24,646 bases of DNA from Dehalococcoidia bacterium. Its GTDB lineage: Bacteria; Chloroflexota; Dehalococcoidia; UBA3495. The stretch's first letter is position 1. Every line of letters begins with the position of its first letter. This document shows positions 16,536-24,438 of the stretch, one piece after another. The DNA lies in assembly GCA_002730485.1 (NCBI GenBank), contig PCAH01000087.1, positions 1 to 24,646 of the forward strand. The letters run 5' to 3'. The notes under the pieces were generated by a model. That model worked only from the letters and a program-made list of their open reading frames with translations, was not told where the DNA came from and did not search any database. The position numbers and the translations under genes are program-made.

Positions 16536-17609
16536 CTAGGGTTTGCGCACCGTTATCGGCACCGAGTGGATCGAGTTGACCTCATAGCCCCGGAAATTCC
16601 AGGTGGCCAGCATGGGCTGCACGTTGCCCGCGCTGTCGGTGGCCCGGGAGCGGATCAGGGAATTGCCAACCGAGACAACCTCCCAGTCGAAGAACCAGTG
16701 CTGCCAAGAATAGCCGCCGTTGGGCTCTTCCAGCTTGGCGGTGTGCCAGGTGCGGTTGTCGTCGGTGCTGACCTCAACCTTGGTGATGGCTCCGGCTCCA
16801 GACCAGGCAACACCGGTGACCTGGTGTTTTCCAGGGGCGATGATGTCTCCCTTTTCCGGAGAGCTGATGAGGGACTTAACCTTCAGGTTGGTCACCCGAC
16901 GGGCCTTGGCGTCGCTCTTGCCGTCTGTGGCCGGATAGATCCAGTAGTCCATCTCGTGGAACCCGCCGTTGGGGTGGTCCATCACCACGATCTTTTCCAA
17001 CCACTTTACCGAGGTCATGCCGTACCAGCCGGGGGTGACCAGGCGGATGGGATAACCGTGGTCCTTGGGCAGGGTCTCGCCGTTCATTTCGTAGGCCAGT
17101 ATGGAATCTGGGTGGAGCAATTTCTCCAGTGGCACGCTCATCTCATAGACCAGGGTTCCCTCGGCGTGGGATTCGGTGCCGGAATCTGCCCCCACAAACA
17201 AAACGTCGGTGGCCGAGCCCTTGATTGAAGCTCGTTCCAGCACCGTCTTGACTGACACGCCCTTCCAGGTGCCAACGCTCAGTCCGCCGTTGTTCCATTG
17301 CACCCCCTCGGCCGGGGGCTGCATGGTGGACCGGCTGTTACCGGCGCACTCCATAAGACAGGTGACCTCATGACTTGGCATCTTGAGCAGGTCGTCGTAG
17401 CTGAGTGTCACAGGGTTGTCCACGTCTCCGCTGATGGGCAGTGACCAACCAGCAGTAGAAATCTGAGGGGCGGCAAAATGGCTGCGGATGAAGTGGCCCT
17501 CGGTCTTTGAGACCGGCAGGTCCATATCCGGCAGAAAGAGCGCGGCACAGATGGGGTCCGGTGAGAGTACATTCAAATCGCCGTATGAGTTTGATGCTGG
17601 ATCTGGCAT
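16536..17609 (-). CDS. Sulfite-oxidase-family molybdoenzyme (first paralogue)
   Basis: 357-residue protein with the SUOX molybdopterin domain and the C-terminal Mo-co dimerisation domain (ITKVEVSTDDNRTWHTAKLE and RSRATDSAGNVQP). The molybdenum-ligand cysteine is in CLMECAGNSR (C88). LVTPGWYGMTSVKWLEKI is the usual cofactor-pocket segment. The ATG at 17609 follows an excellent GGGAGG ribosome site; the longer open frame upstream has none. No cytochrome b5 or heme domain and no Sec or Tat signal is visible, so it looks cytosolic and must pass electrons to another protein. It is divergent from the rhodanese gene, a context that fits sulfite oxidation. Related folds also include nitrate reductases and methionine-sulfoxide reductases, so the substrate is not certain. 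Confidence 0.88.
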   Translation of the reverse strand: MPDPASNSYGDLNVLSPDPICAALFLPDMDLPVSKTEGHFIRSHFAAPQISTAGWSLPISGDVDNPVTLSYDDLLKMPSHEVTCLMECAGNSRSTMQPPAEGVQWNNGGLSVGTWKGVSVKTVLERASIKGSATDVLFVGADSGTESHAEGTLVYEMSVPLEKLLHPDSILAYEMNGETLPKDHGYPIRLVTPGWYGMTSVKWLEKIVVMDHPNGGFHEMDYWIYPATDGKSDAKARRVTNLKVKSLISSPEKGDIIAPGKHQVTGVAWSGAGAITKVEVSTDDNRTWHTAKLEEPNGGYSWQHWFFDWEVVSVGNSLIRSRATDSAGNVQPMLATWNFRGYEVNSIHSVPITVRKP

Positions 17610-17763
17610 TTTCGCCTCCCAAATTTGCGGCACGATGGCCGACGTTGATTGGCCCGAATCCAAAAGAGCCTAGATTTCGATTCTGCTCCAATTTTTACCA
17701 CTCAGAAAATGGACTCGGAAGGGCCGAACGGACGTGCCATATGGCCTGCATTTTCGGTGGAGC

Positions 17764-17792
17764 TTGTCTGTTTCCCTGGATGTGGCTATGCT
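17764..17792 (+). promoter_or_regulatory. Candidate promoter for the rhodanese gene
   Basis: TTGTCT (four of six), a 17-base spacer and TATGCT (four of six). It would give a leader of about 80 bases containing a 7-bp stem CGGCGGG (17806-17812) / CCCGCCG (17830-17836) before the ribosome site AAGAGGAAG. Modest evidence only. Confidence 0.35.
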
Positions 17793-17880
17793 AGCGGCAA
17801 ATTACGGCGGGTTTTCATTTCAAATCCACCCCGCCGGGCGTCTAACCGAACCTAAAAATCAAAACAAGAGGAAGATTGTC

Positions 17881-19461
17881 ATGGCCAATATAATCTCTGC
17901 CACGGATCTGAATGGCCTGCTGCAGGGCAAGACCAAATTTGCGTTGATCGACGTGCGGGAAGCCGGGGAATATAACAGCTCCCACATCGCAGATTCCAGC
18001 CTGATTCCCCGCAAAGAGCTGGAGTTTAGGATGGACCTTTCGGCATCGGTGAAAAGCGAGAGCATCATTCTGTGTGACGATGACGGCCGCCGCGCCGCCC
18101 TGGCCGCAGCTACTCTGGAACAGGTCGGCTTTTCCAACGTGTCGGTGTTGGACCGGGGCATCAACCAATGGACCACTGAAGGCTTTCCCACCGAATGGGG
18201 CAGCAATGTGATTAGCAAGGATTTTGGGGAGCGGATGGAAGTTGAACACCACGTCCCTGAGATCGAGGCCACGGAGCTGCACGCTCGTATCGAGCGGGGC
18301 GATAAACTGGTGATTCTGGACACCCGCACCCCGGAGGAATACCAGCGTTTCTGCATCCCCGGTGGACGGAGCGTTCCCGGCGGAGAGTTGGCCCTACGGG
18401 TGACGGATATCACCAAAGACCTGGACCCGGACACCACGGTGATCGTGAACTGCGCCGGTCGCACTCGGAGCGTGATCGGCACCAGGGTCCTGCAGCGCAT
18501 GGGCCTGACCAACATCTTTGGCCTGAAGAATGGAACTTCAGGTTGGCTGCTGGCCGGTTACGAGCTTGAGACTGGCGGTGATCGCCTGGAACTACCGGAG
18601 CCGTCCGCCGAGGGTCTGGCCGCCGCTGAAACCTATGCCGACCGGCTGGCCGAAGAGGACGGAGTGCGCTATCTGGACGTGGCCACCGTTCAGTCGATGC
18701 TGGACGAACGCGAGGAAAAGACCAGCTACTTTGTGGATGTACGCACGACTGAAGAATACGCCGCCGGCCATATTCCCGGCTTCCGCTGGTTCCCTGGCGG
18801 GCAGGTGGTGCAGCGGTCCGACGATGTTCTGGTGGTCAAGAACTGCCCGGTGGTCTTCGCCTGCGACGGTAAGGCCCGCGCGACCTTCATTGCTTCCTGG
18901 TACCGCCAGTTCGGCTTTGAAGAGGTATACGCTGTAGAGGGCGGCACCACAGCCTGGAGCGCCAGTGGCCGTCAGTTGGAGTCCGGCTCCGGCGACCCCG
19001 GGCCCATGGGCCTGGAAGAAGCTCGCAGTCAGGTGAAGATGATGACACCCCAGGAGCTGGAGTCAGCCAATCCAGCGTCGATCATCAACGTTGAGGTCAG
19101 CACTGATTTCTCCAACGGCCACGTGGCCGGAGCCCGTTGGGTGCCCCGCGGCTCGTTGGAACTGCAGATTGGCGAGGTTGCGCCCGACAAGAGCGCATCC
19201 GTTGTCGTTACCTGCAACAGCGGACAGAACGCCATCTTCGCCGGAGCGTCGCTCAAGGTTATGGGCTACCAGGACGTTTCGGTCTTGGACGGCGGCATGG
19301 CTGCTTGGCGTCGGGCTGGTCTGGACGTAGAGCAGGGATTGTCCGGTATCATGCGGCCTCCGACGGACGTGGTACCGTCCGGCCCGGAGCGAAACTTTGC
19401 CGACATGATGCACTATCTCCGCTGGGAGACCGCCCTGGGCGACAAATACGCCGCAGATTAG
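17881..19461 (+). CDS. Four-domain rhodanese (sulfurtransferase) protein
   Basis: 526-residue cytosolic protein of four tandem rhodanese domains, roughly residues 1-115, 125-245, 260-380 and 390-500. Each keeps the DV/DTR-type opening and an active-site cysteine: C65 (CDDDGRRA), C191 (CAGRTRSV), C328 (CDGKARAT) and C445 (CNSGQNAI). Each ends with the usual GG.....W pattern. Rhodaneses carry sulfur as a cysteine persulfide between donor and acceptor. Domain 2 has the canonical loop, while domain 4 lacks the usual arginine. The ATG at 17881 follows AAGAGGAAG. An in-frame extension upstream has no ribosome site and no domain. The gene lies between two SUOX-family genes, suggesting a sulfane-sulfur-to-sulfite route (inference). 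Confidence 0.93.
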   Translation: MANIISATDLNGLLQGKTKFALIDVREAGEYNSSHIADSSLIPRKELEFRMDLSASVKSESIILCDDDGRRAALAAATLEQVGFSNVSVLDRGINQWTTEGFPTEWGSNVISKDFGERMEVEHHVPEIEATELHARIERGDKLVILDTRTPEEYQRFCIPGGRSVPGGELALRVTDITKDLDPDTTVIVNCAGRTRSVIGTRVLQRMGLTNIFGLKNGTSGWLLAGYELETGGDRLELPEPSAEGLAAAETYADRLAEEDGVRYLDVATVQSMLDEREEKTSYFVDVRTTEEYAAGHIPGFRWFPGGQVVQRSDDVLVVKNCPVVFACDGKARATFIASWYRQFGFEEVYAVEGGTTAWSASGRQLESGSGDPGPMGLEEARSQVKMMTPQELESANPASIINVEVSTDFSNGHVAGARWVPRGSLELQIGEVAPDKSASVVVTCNSGQNAIFAGASLKVMGYQDVSVLDGGMAAWRRAGLDVEQGLSGIMRPPTDVVPSGPERNFADMMHYLRWETALGDKYAAD

Positions 19462-19490
19462 ATCTGCAAAACTCGCGCTGTTCTAACGAA

Positions 19491-19522
19491 AAGCCCCGGC
19501 TGATTCAGCCGGGGCTTTTTTA
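19491..19522 (+). terminator. Strong intrinsic terminator after the rhodanese gene
   Basis: AAGCCCCGGCTG (19491-19502) pairs with CAGCCGGGGCTT (19506-19517) around a three-base loop, followed by six T. It is a textbook rho-independent terminator. The second SUOX-family gene therefore probably has its own promoter in 19523-19660, where I could not identify a convincing one. Confidence 0.88.
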
Positions 19523-19660
19523 TCACCGATCCGCTCGGCATCGAGTCCGTTCGGCGCAACGAACTTGGGACGAATGGCCCTGTGATGGCCCGCTCGGCCA
19601 ATTATTCTAGTAGCATCCACGATTGCGATTTTGAACCGGGTCCCAAATAGGAGATTCAGC

Positions 19661-20857
19661 ATGGCGGCAAGAAGAGAGATCGAGGGCGATTTTGTCATGG
19701 GGTGGGCTGACCGAAAACGGCCAACTCCTTACACCCTGACCGACGCCGACGGCCGGGTGGTTAGTCAGCATACCCCGGTGGGCGATTTGCAAGGCCTGAT
19801 CACCCCCACGGACCTCCGCTACGTGGTAGTCCAGCTTGACGCTCCGGATCCGGTCCACCCCGATGACTGGAGCATGGAGATAGGTGGTGAGGTTGGACAA
19901 TCAAAGACCTTCACCCTGGAAGACCTGCAAAAGCTTCCCGCCAAGACAGTTCGGTGTGTCCATGAATGCTCCGGCAGCGAGCAGGACTTCTTTCAGTACT
20001 TGGAGAGCGGCGGAGAGACCTACGGTTGTTACGTCCATCCGACCCAGGAGGGAAAGCCGACCCGGCTGGTTCCGGAAAATGACCACAACTGCCTGCTGAG
20101 TTCCGGAGAATGGACCGGCGTTTCTCTGGCGTCGGTGCTGGAAAGTCTGGGAATCAACCCGGGGGTATACGGGGTATTGGCCCGGGGATTTGACCACGGA
20201 AGACCGGCAGAATACGCCGCTGCGGGTGCCCAGGACGCCCCGGAAGGGGAGATCAATTTTGAGAAGTGCCTACCCCTGGAGAAAGCCCTCGACCCGGACA
20301 CCCTCCTGGCCTGGGGGTTGAACGGTGAATACATCCGGCACATACACGGCGGTCCGGTGCGCCTGATAACCCCGGGTTGGTCGGGCAACTGGTCCGTCAA
20401 ATGGCTGGAAAAACTGGAAGTGGTCGCCGAGAAGCCGTCCCTCTATTACCAGGATCAGTACTTCTACCTGGCCCAGGACCCCAATGAGACTGATAAGGAC
20501 ATGATTACGGCCATGGGTGTGAAGTCGTTGATCATTGAACCACGGGACGGAGATCCGCCCCTGCCCAAGGGGGAGCACCTGGTGCGTGGACTGGCCTGGA
20601 GCGGACACGGGCAGGTCACCCGGGTCGAGGTTAGCGTGGACGATGGCAACACCTGGCATGACGCCCATGTGGAGCAACCCCAGGAGCGTTGGTTATGGGT
20701 GCGTTGGTCCTACCTTTGGAATATCACAGAACCTGGAAAGCATGGGGTCATGGCCAGGGCCACCGACGCGTTGGGACGAGTCCAGCCGCAGATACCCTGG
20801 AATTTTTTGGGCAAGAATTTTGACGGCATCGTTCCGGTGGACGTGGAAGTAGTCTAG
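19661..20857 (+). CDS. Sulfite-oxidase-family molybdoenzyme (second paralogue)
   Basis: 398-residue SUOX-fold protein, clearly different from its neighbour at 16536. The predicted molybdenum ligand is C103 in RCVHECSGSEQD, where the common ECAGN becomes ECSGS. The pocket segment RLITPGWSGNWSVKWLEKLE and the C-terminal dimerisation domain (VTRVEVSVDDGNTWHDAHVE and ARATDALGRVQPQIPWNF) are complete. It has no signal peptide and no heme domain. ATG 19661 is preceded by TAGGAGA at good spacing. The gene follows the multi-rhodanese gene after a strong terminator. A sulfite- or organosulfur-oxidising role fits the neighbourhood. The altered cysteine motif and a longer insert (about residues 110-160) suggest a distinct substrate or partner. 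Confidence 0.88.
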   Translation: MAARREIEGDFVMGWADRKRPTPYTLTDADGRVVSQHTPVGDLQGLITPTDLRYVVVQLDAPDPVHPDDWSMEIGGEVGQSKTFTLEDLQKLPAKTVRCVHECSGSEQDFFQYLESGGETYGCYVHPTQEGKPTRLVPENDHNCLLSSGEWTGVSLASVLESLGINPGVYGVLARGFDHGRPAEYAAAGAQDAPEGEINFEKCLPLEKALDPDTLLAWGLNGEYIRHIHGGPVRLITPGWSGNWSVKWLEKLEVVAEKPSLYYQDQYFYLAQDPNETDKDMITAMGVKSLIIEPRDGDPPLPKGEHLVRGLAWSGHGQVTRVEVSVDDGNTWHDAHVEQPQERWLWVRWSYLWNITEPGKHGVMARATDALGRVQPQIPWNFLGKNFDGIVPVDVEVV

Positions 20858-20875
20858 ATTCGACCTGGCTCCGCT

Positions 20876-21619
20876 CTAACCCACAGGCCGGTCTATGGTT
20901 GGGCTGGCGAAGGACGCCGGCGACGGCTGAAAAACCCAGACTTCAGTCTGGGACGGCAGGTCTGGGGCTGAGAAGGTGGCCGTCTCGCCCTTGAGGCGTT
21001 TCACCCGCGGTTGGGTGGCCAGCCAACTCTCAGGCGGTTCCAGTCCGGTGTCATCGGCCATCAGACCTGGTATCTGATAGTGCATGGGAATAACCACTCT
21101 CGGCTCTAGGCGCTCGACCAGGGCGTCCACTTCCTCGGGCTTCAAGAGGTGGTTCGAGTCGTCCACGGTGACCAGCAGAACGTCGATCTCGCCGATGGCC
21201 CGGATCACGTCCGTCGGCCAGTCGGCCCGGTTGTCGCCCAGGTGCAGGAAGCTGATGCCGCCGGTGTCCAGACGGAACATGACGTTGACGAAGCCCTGGA
21301 GTCCTGACCGGCCAGAGTGAATATCCTGGACGCCTTTGATGGACATATCCAGGTTGGCAAATTGCCCGGGCATCCTGATCAAAGATGCGCCCTCCGGTAG
21401 TCGCTCGGCGGCGTCATGGTCAAAATGAGCGTGGGTGATCAGACCCAGGTCACATTCCACGTCTGGGAATTGCCGTGTGAACCAGTAACGGTCCTCCCGG
21501 TTGCGGTAGGGGTCGGTCAGCACCCGCAGTCCGGCTTCCGTCTGCCATTTAAATGCGGAGTGGCCGTAGTAGGTGAGTGTTAACGGCCCGGTGGGGCTGG
21601 AGCCTAGGTTGGTGGACAT
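20876..21619 (-). CDS. MBL-fold metal-dependent hydrolase (UPF0173-like)
   Basis: 247-residue metallo-beta-lactamase-fold protein. Opening LTYYGHSAFKW, metal motif ITHAHFDHDA (H63, H65, D67, H68), FLHLGDNRA and VVIPMHYQIPG are the usual ligand-bearing segments of the UlaG/UPF0173 branch, enzymes that hydrolyse phosphoesters or unknown substrates. The ATG at 21619 follows GAGGG. An in-frame ATG 18 codons upstream lacks a ribosome site. The gene converges with the second SUOX-family gene, with 18 bases between stops, and diverges from the DUF2851 gene. The substrate is unknown. MBL-fold persulfide dioxygenases exist in sulfur pathways, but this branch is different. Confidence 0.85.
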   Translation of the reverse strand: MSTNLGSSPTGPLTLTYYGHSAFKWQTEAGLRVLTDPYRNREDRYWFTRQFPDVECDLGLITHAHFDHDAAERLPEGASLIRMPGQFANLDMSIKGVQDIHSGRSGLQGFVNVMFRLDTGGISFLHLGDNRADWPTDVIRAIGEIDVLLVTVDDSNHLLKPEEVDALVERLEPRVVIPMHYQIPGLMADDTGLEPPESWLATQPRVKRLKGETATFSAPDLPSQTEVWVFQPSPASFASPTIDRPVG

Positions 21620-21726
21620 TTGGCCCTCGTAAACTGGTATCAATTCAATCGAGGGTAATTCTAGCGGAGGCACGGATTTCCCGCCATTGGGAAAATGGCA
21701 TGAGTTTGTAAATGTAATCGGTAAGA

Positions 21727-21732
21727 TATACT
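21727..21732 (+). promoter_or_regulatory. Possible -10 box of the DUF2851 gene
   Basis: TATACT (five of six) in an AT-rich stretch about 38 bases before the start codon, with a weak upstream TTTGTA or TTGTAA at 15-16 bases. Tentative. Confidence 0.3.
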
Positions 21733-21769
21733 ATTAAAAACATTGCATAAACGGAGATAAATACATCCA

Positions 21770-23026
21770 ATGATGGCGCATGCGGTGACAACCTATCCGG
21801 TTGGGATTAGGAAATTCCCATTGCGGCGGATTGCCGAAGGTGAAGGCAAAAAAATCCCGGAACGGTTGCTGGCCAAATTCTGGAAAGAACGGGCGGCCCG
21901 GCTCACTGCGTTACGCACGGAGGCCGGCCGGCGGGTACGGGTGGTCTATCCTGGCCGGTCCGGGGTGACCGCGGGGCCAGACTTTCGAGACGCATTGCTG
22001 GAAGTTGAAGGGGTCGCTTTCGTCCGAGGCGACGTTGAACTGCACATCAAGCAGAAGGATTGGGACTCCCACGGGCACGGCGGAGACCCCAACTACAACG
22101 GGGTGGTCTTTCACGGGGCATTGGAGGTGCACTCAAATACAACCCGTTTGCAGAGTGGCGTTATGGCTCCGGTGGTTGACCTCAGCGCATTGCTAGCCGA
22201 TTCACAGACACAGAGTGACGGAGACGATTCAGAAGCAGCGCCGCTCATTGACCTTTGGCAGGTGCTGGCAAAAAAGGGGTTTCCCCGACCAAAAAGCCTG
22301 GCTGAGATCGAAAACATCTTGGACCGGGCTGGAGATCTGCGGTTTAAGTGGAAGTCCAACTGGCTGTACCAGTGCATCCAGGCTGAGGGCCCGGATCAGG
22401 CGTTGTACCAAGGTCTTATGGAGGGGTTGGGCTATCGAGTCAACCAGCGTCCATTCATCGAACTGGCTTCGGTGGCCCCGTATGAAGCTGTGTCCCGGGC
22501 TGCCAGGGAACTGAAGTCTGACGGGCGCTATGAGGCTATTTGCAGGTGGCTGCTTCGGTGTTCCGGTTTGGGTTTTCCAGAGCGATCATTCTCGGAAAAT
22601 GGGATGGTTGAGCCAAGATCCAAACAGAAGACACCCCGGGGATTGGGGCGCAGCATGAACCAGAAGGAATGGCGGTTGTTCCGCGTCCGCCCGACCAATC
22701 ACCCGAGGCGGCGGATCATGGGGGCGGCTGCGTTCCTGGACCGTTTTCTGGAGGCTGGGTTGGCATCCGGTTTGGAGGCGGTGGTTCATGGTGGTCGTCC
22801 GGCTCGATTGACGACGGCGCTGTGTGTTGACGGTGGTTCCGGTCCGGCTTATGTGGGCCGGGGGCGGGCCAAAGACCTGGCCGTGAATGTGGTGTTGCCG
22901 TTCGTTCACGGCTGGGACAAATGGCGGGCGCGGGAAACCGGTGCTGAGAAGGGTCTGCATGGATCTGAAGGTGGGGAGCCTAGTATGCCGGAAGCCCTGT
23001 ATCGCCGTTATTCGCTGCTGGCATAG
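21770..23026 (+). CDS. DUF2851 family protein, probably cut short by an in-frame TAG
   Basis: 418 residues up to TAG 23024. Family signs: VVYPGRSGVTAGPDFRDALL, then GDVELHIKQKDWDSHGHG and DPNYNGVVFHGALEV, the conserved core of DUF2851 proteins. These have no established function but a nuclease-like beta core has been suggested to me by the charged D...E-x-K-like layout (weak inference). The central and C-terminal helical part ends LYRRYSLLA at the TAG. The same frame then continues with a family-like tail to TAA 23147. Two adjacent ATGs (21770, 21773) follow GGAGATAA at rather long spacing. It is divergent from the MBL-fold gene. Confidence 0.8.
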   Translation: MMAHAVTTYPVGIRKFPLRRIAEGEGKKIPERLLAKFWKERAARLTALRTEAGRRVRVVYPGRSGVTAGPDFRDALLEVEGVAFVRGDVELHIKQKDWDSHGHGGDPNYNGVVFHGALEVHSNTTRLQSGVMAPVVDLSALLADSQTQSDGDDSEAAPLIDLWQVLAKKGFPRPKSLAEIENILDRAGDLRFKWKSNWLYQCIQAEGPDQALYQGLMEGLGYRVNQRPFIELASVAPYEAVSRAARELKSDGRYEAICRWLLRCSGLGFPERSFSENGMVEPRSKQKTPRGLGRSMNQKEWRLFRVRPTNHPRRRIMGAAAFLDRFLEAGLASGLEAVVHGGRPARLTTALCVDGGSGPAYVGRGRAKDLAVNVVLPFVHGWDKWRARETGAEKGLHGSEGGEPSMPEALYRRYSLLA

Positions 23027-23149
23027 AACGAGATAACCCGGGAGATGACCGATCAGCTATTGCCGGTGGAGTGGCGCGGCGCTGTTTCCAACGCCCGCCG
23101 TCAGCAGGGATTACTGCATCTGTCAGACGTGCTAAAAGGGGCCTTCTAA
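23027..23149 (+). other. In-frame C-terminal continuation of the DUF2851 gene
   Basis: After TAG 23024 the frame stays open for 40 codons: NEITREMTDQLL, then NARRQQGLLHLSDVL, ending TAA 23147. The NEITREM and ARRQQGLLHL patterns look like the conserved end of DUF2851 proteins, so this is lost coding sequence or is reached by readthrough. The final TAA lies inside the loop of the terminator hairpin. Confidence 0.55.
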
Positions 23150-23168
23150 GCTGGAAGGCCCCTTTTTT
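23134..23168. terminator. Bidirectional terminator between DUF2851 gene and cupin run
   Basis: A perfect 13-bp stem AAAAGGGGCCTTC (23134-23146) / GAAGGCCCCTTTT (23154-23166) with a seven-base loop and a T6 tract. The matching A-tract on the other strand serves the convergent cupin genes. Confidence 0.88.
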
Positions 23169-23198
23169 ATTGACTGATTGGTTTTGCCTGGGCAGTTG

Positions 23199-23543
23199 TT
23201 AGCTGGGGTCAGCCAGCGGCACTGCCAAAGACGCCCTTGGGGTGTCACCCAGGCTGCGGGCGATGTGCCCATGTCCTTCCAGGTCTTCGGCTACCAGGAT
23301 GTCTCCCGGCTCCATCTGGACCTTGGAACCGTCGGCGCACTCGAATTCGGCTGTACCCGATAGGTTGACCACGTACTGTCGGCGTGGTGCATTGTGGTAG
23401 TCGGAGAAAGACGGAGATGGCCGCAGTCCGAGGGTGATGTCTCCGCTGCCCAACCGGTTCACGATGGTGGACATCTCCTCGGCGCTCACGTCTTCGAAAT
23501 GGGATTCTCCGTCTGGCCCTGAGAATACTCTGATGATCTTCAT
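23199..23543 (-). CDS. Small single-domain cupin (copy 1)
   Basis: 114-residue beta-barrel protein. The first cupin motif is FSDYHNAPRRQYVVNLSGTAE and the second is MEPGDILVAEDLEGHGHIAR, with likely metal contacts from His and Gln/Glu. An AGGAG ribosome site sits seven bases ahead of the ATG. It is the last gene of a leftward run of at least four paralogues and by eye is about two-thirds identical to the next one (copy 2), without gaps. Cupins of this size act as dioxygenases, isomerases or sensors; the substrate is not predictable. The N-terminal FSGPDGESHFEDV segment is shared by the whole run. Confidence 0.85.
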   Translation of the reverse strand: MKIIRVFSGPDGESHFEDVSAEEMSTIVNRLGSGDITLGLRPSPSFSDYHNAPRRQYVVNLSGTAEFECADGSKVQMEPGDILVAEDLEGHGHIARSLGDTPRASLAVPLADPS

Positions 23544-23595
23544 GATTAGCTCCTATGTCTGGCTCTTGTGCCCGAGATTTGATTTGATTAGTTGA

Positions 23596-23937
23596 CTAGG
23601 CTTCGGCTAGGGGTATGGCCAGGATGAAACGCTGGCCCTCTCCCAGTCCGCGGGCGATGTGCCCGTGACCGGTCAGATCCTCGGCAACCAGAACGTCTCC
23701 GGGGTACAACTGCTTCTTGGTGCCGTCGGCCGTCTCATACTCGGCGGTTCCGAGGAGGTGCAGCACGTACTGTCGCCTGGGGGCGGTGTGATAGTCGGAA
23801 AAAGATGGCGCCTCGCGCTGGTTGAGCTGGATATCGCCTTCACCCAACCGCCCGACGATGGTCTGTAACTCTTCAGGGCTCACGTCCTCGAAATGTGATT
23901 CGCCATCGTCTCCGGAAATAACTCGGACTATCTGCAT
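23596..23937 (-). CDS. Small single-domain cupin (copy 2)
   Basis: 113-residue paralogue of copy 1, with FSDYHTAPRRQYVLHLLGTAE and YPGDVLVAEDLTGHGHIAR. An AGGAGA ribosome site precedes the ATG. It is 52 bases upstream of copy 1 in transcription order, so they are probably co-transcribed. All residues conserved between copies 1 and 2 in the two cupin motifs are kept, including the His of the first motif and the GHGH of the second, so both appear functional. Confidence 0.85.
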   Translation of the reverse strand: MQIVRVISGDDGESHFEDVSPEELQTIVGRLGEGDIQLNQREAPSFSDYHTAPRRQYVLHLLGTAEYETADGTKKQLYPGDVLVAEDLTGHGHIARGLGEGQRFILAIPLAEA

Positions 23938-24037
23938 AAAAGTGCTCTCCTAAACATGTCTATCTAGTTTGTTGTCGCCCTGAATCCAAGTCTCGAATCC
24001 CAGGTCAACATTGAGGTATTCCGCCTGCCGAAGGCCC

Positions 24038-24055
24038 AAAAACTGGCTTAGCCAG
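24038..24055 (-). terminator. Weak hairpin with T-tract between cupin copies 3 and 2
   Basis: On the minus strand CTGGC-TAA-GCCAG followed by TTTTT, one base past the copy 3 stop codon. The stem is only 5 bp, so partial termination or attenuation is the most that can be proposed. It would separate the two cupin pairs. Confidence 0.35.
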
Positions 24056-24394
24056 CTAGTCGGCTAGGGGGATGGTGCAGGTGATGCCGGGTTCTGAACC
24101 TGCAGTCAGAGTGGTATGGCCTTGGCCGGTGGTGTCTTCCACCAGGCGGGCGTCGCCGGGGCCAAACATATGTTTGGAGCCGTCGCCCAGGCCGATCTCG
24201 ATATGGCCCGAGATGCAGATCACGTACTGGCGGCGGGGGGCCGGGTGCCAGTCGATGAAACGACCAGCTTCATTGGCGCTGAATTTCAGGGTGGTGGTCT
24301 TGACGGCCTCGGCCAGTTCTGGGTGGGTATCCAGGCTGGTCTCCTCTATGTGGGTTTGGCCGTCGTCGCCGGTGTACATTCGGTAAATGCCCAT
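24056..24394 (-). CDS. Small single-domain cupin (copy 3)
   Basis: 112-residue cupin of the second subtype in this run: FIDWHPAPRRQYVICISGHIE and FGPGDARLVEDTTGQGHTTL. The DWHPAPRRQYV and ARLVEDTTG wording is shared with copy 4 but differs from copies 1 and 2 (DYH, LVAEDL). The GGAGAG ribosome site is close to the ATG. It is 118 bases upstream of copy 2, the largest gap of the run. The protein is complete and probably cytosolic. The function is unknown. Confidence 0.85.
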   Translation of the reverse strand: MGIYRMYTGDDGQTHIEETSLDTHPELAEAVKTTTLKFSANEAGRFIDWHPAPRRQYVICISGHIEIGLGDGSKHMFGPGDARLVEDTTGQGHTTLTAGSEPGITCTIPLAD

Positions 24395-24438
24395 GTCTTC
24401 TCTCCGTCATATTGAAAATATAGGTCGAAAATTTGAGA

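Noticed and set aside
17734..17880. N-terminal extension of the rhodanese protein
   Set aside because: No ribosome site or domain; the ATG at 17881 has AAGAGGAAG, and the proposed promoter lies inside the extension.
3708..23026. Genome-wide recoding of TAG as an amino acid
   Set aside because: TAG ends at least ten apparently complete genes in this window, and frameshifts accompany two of the three interrupting TAGs.
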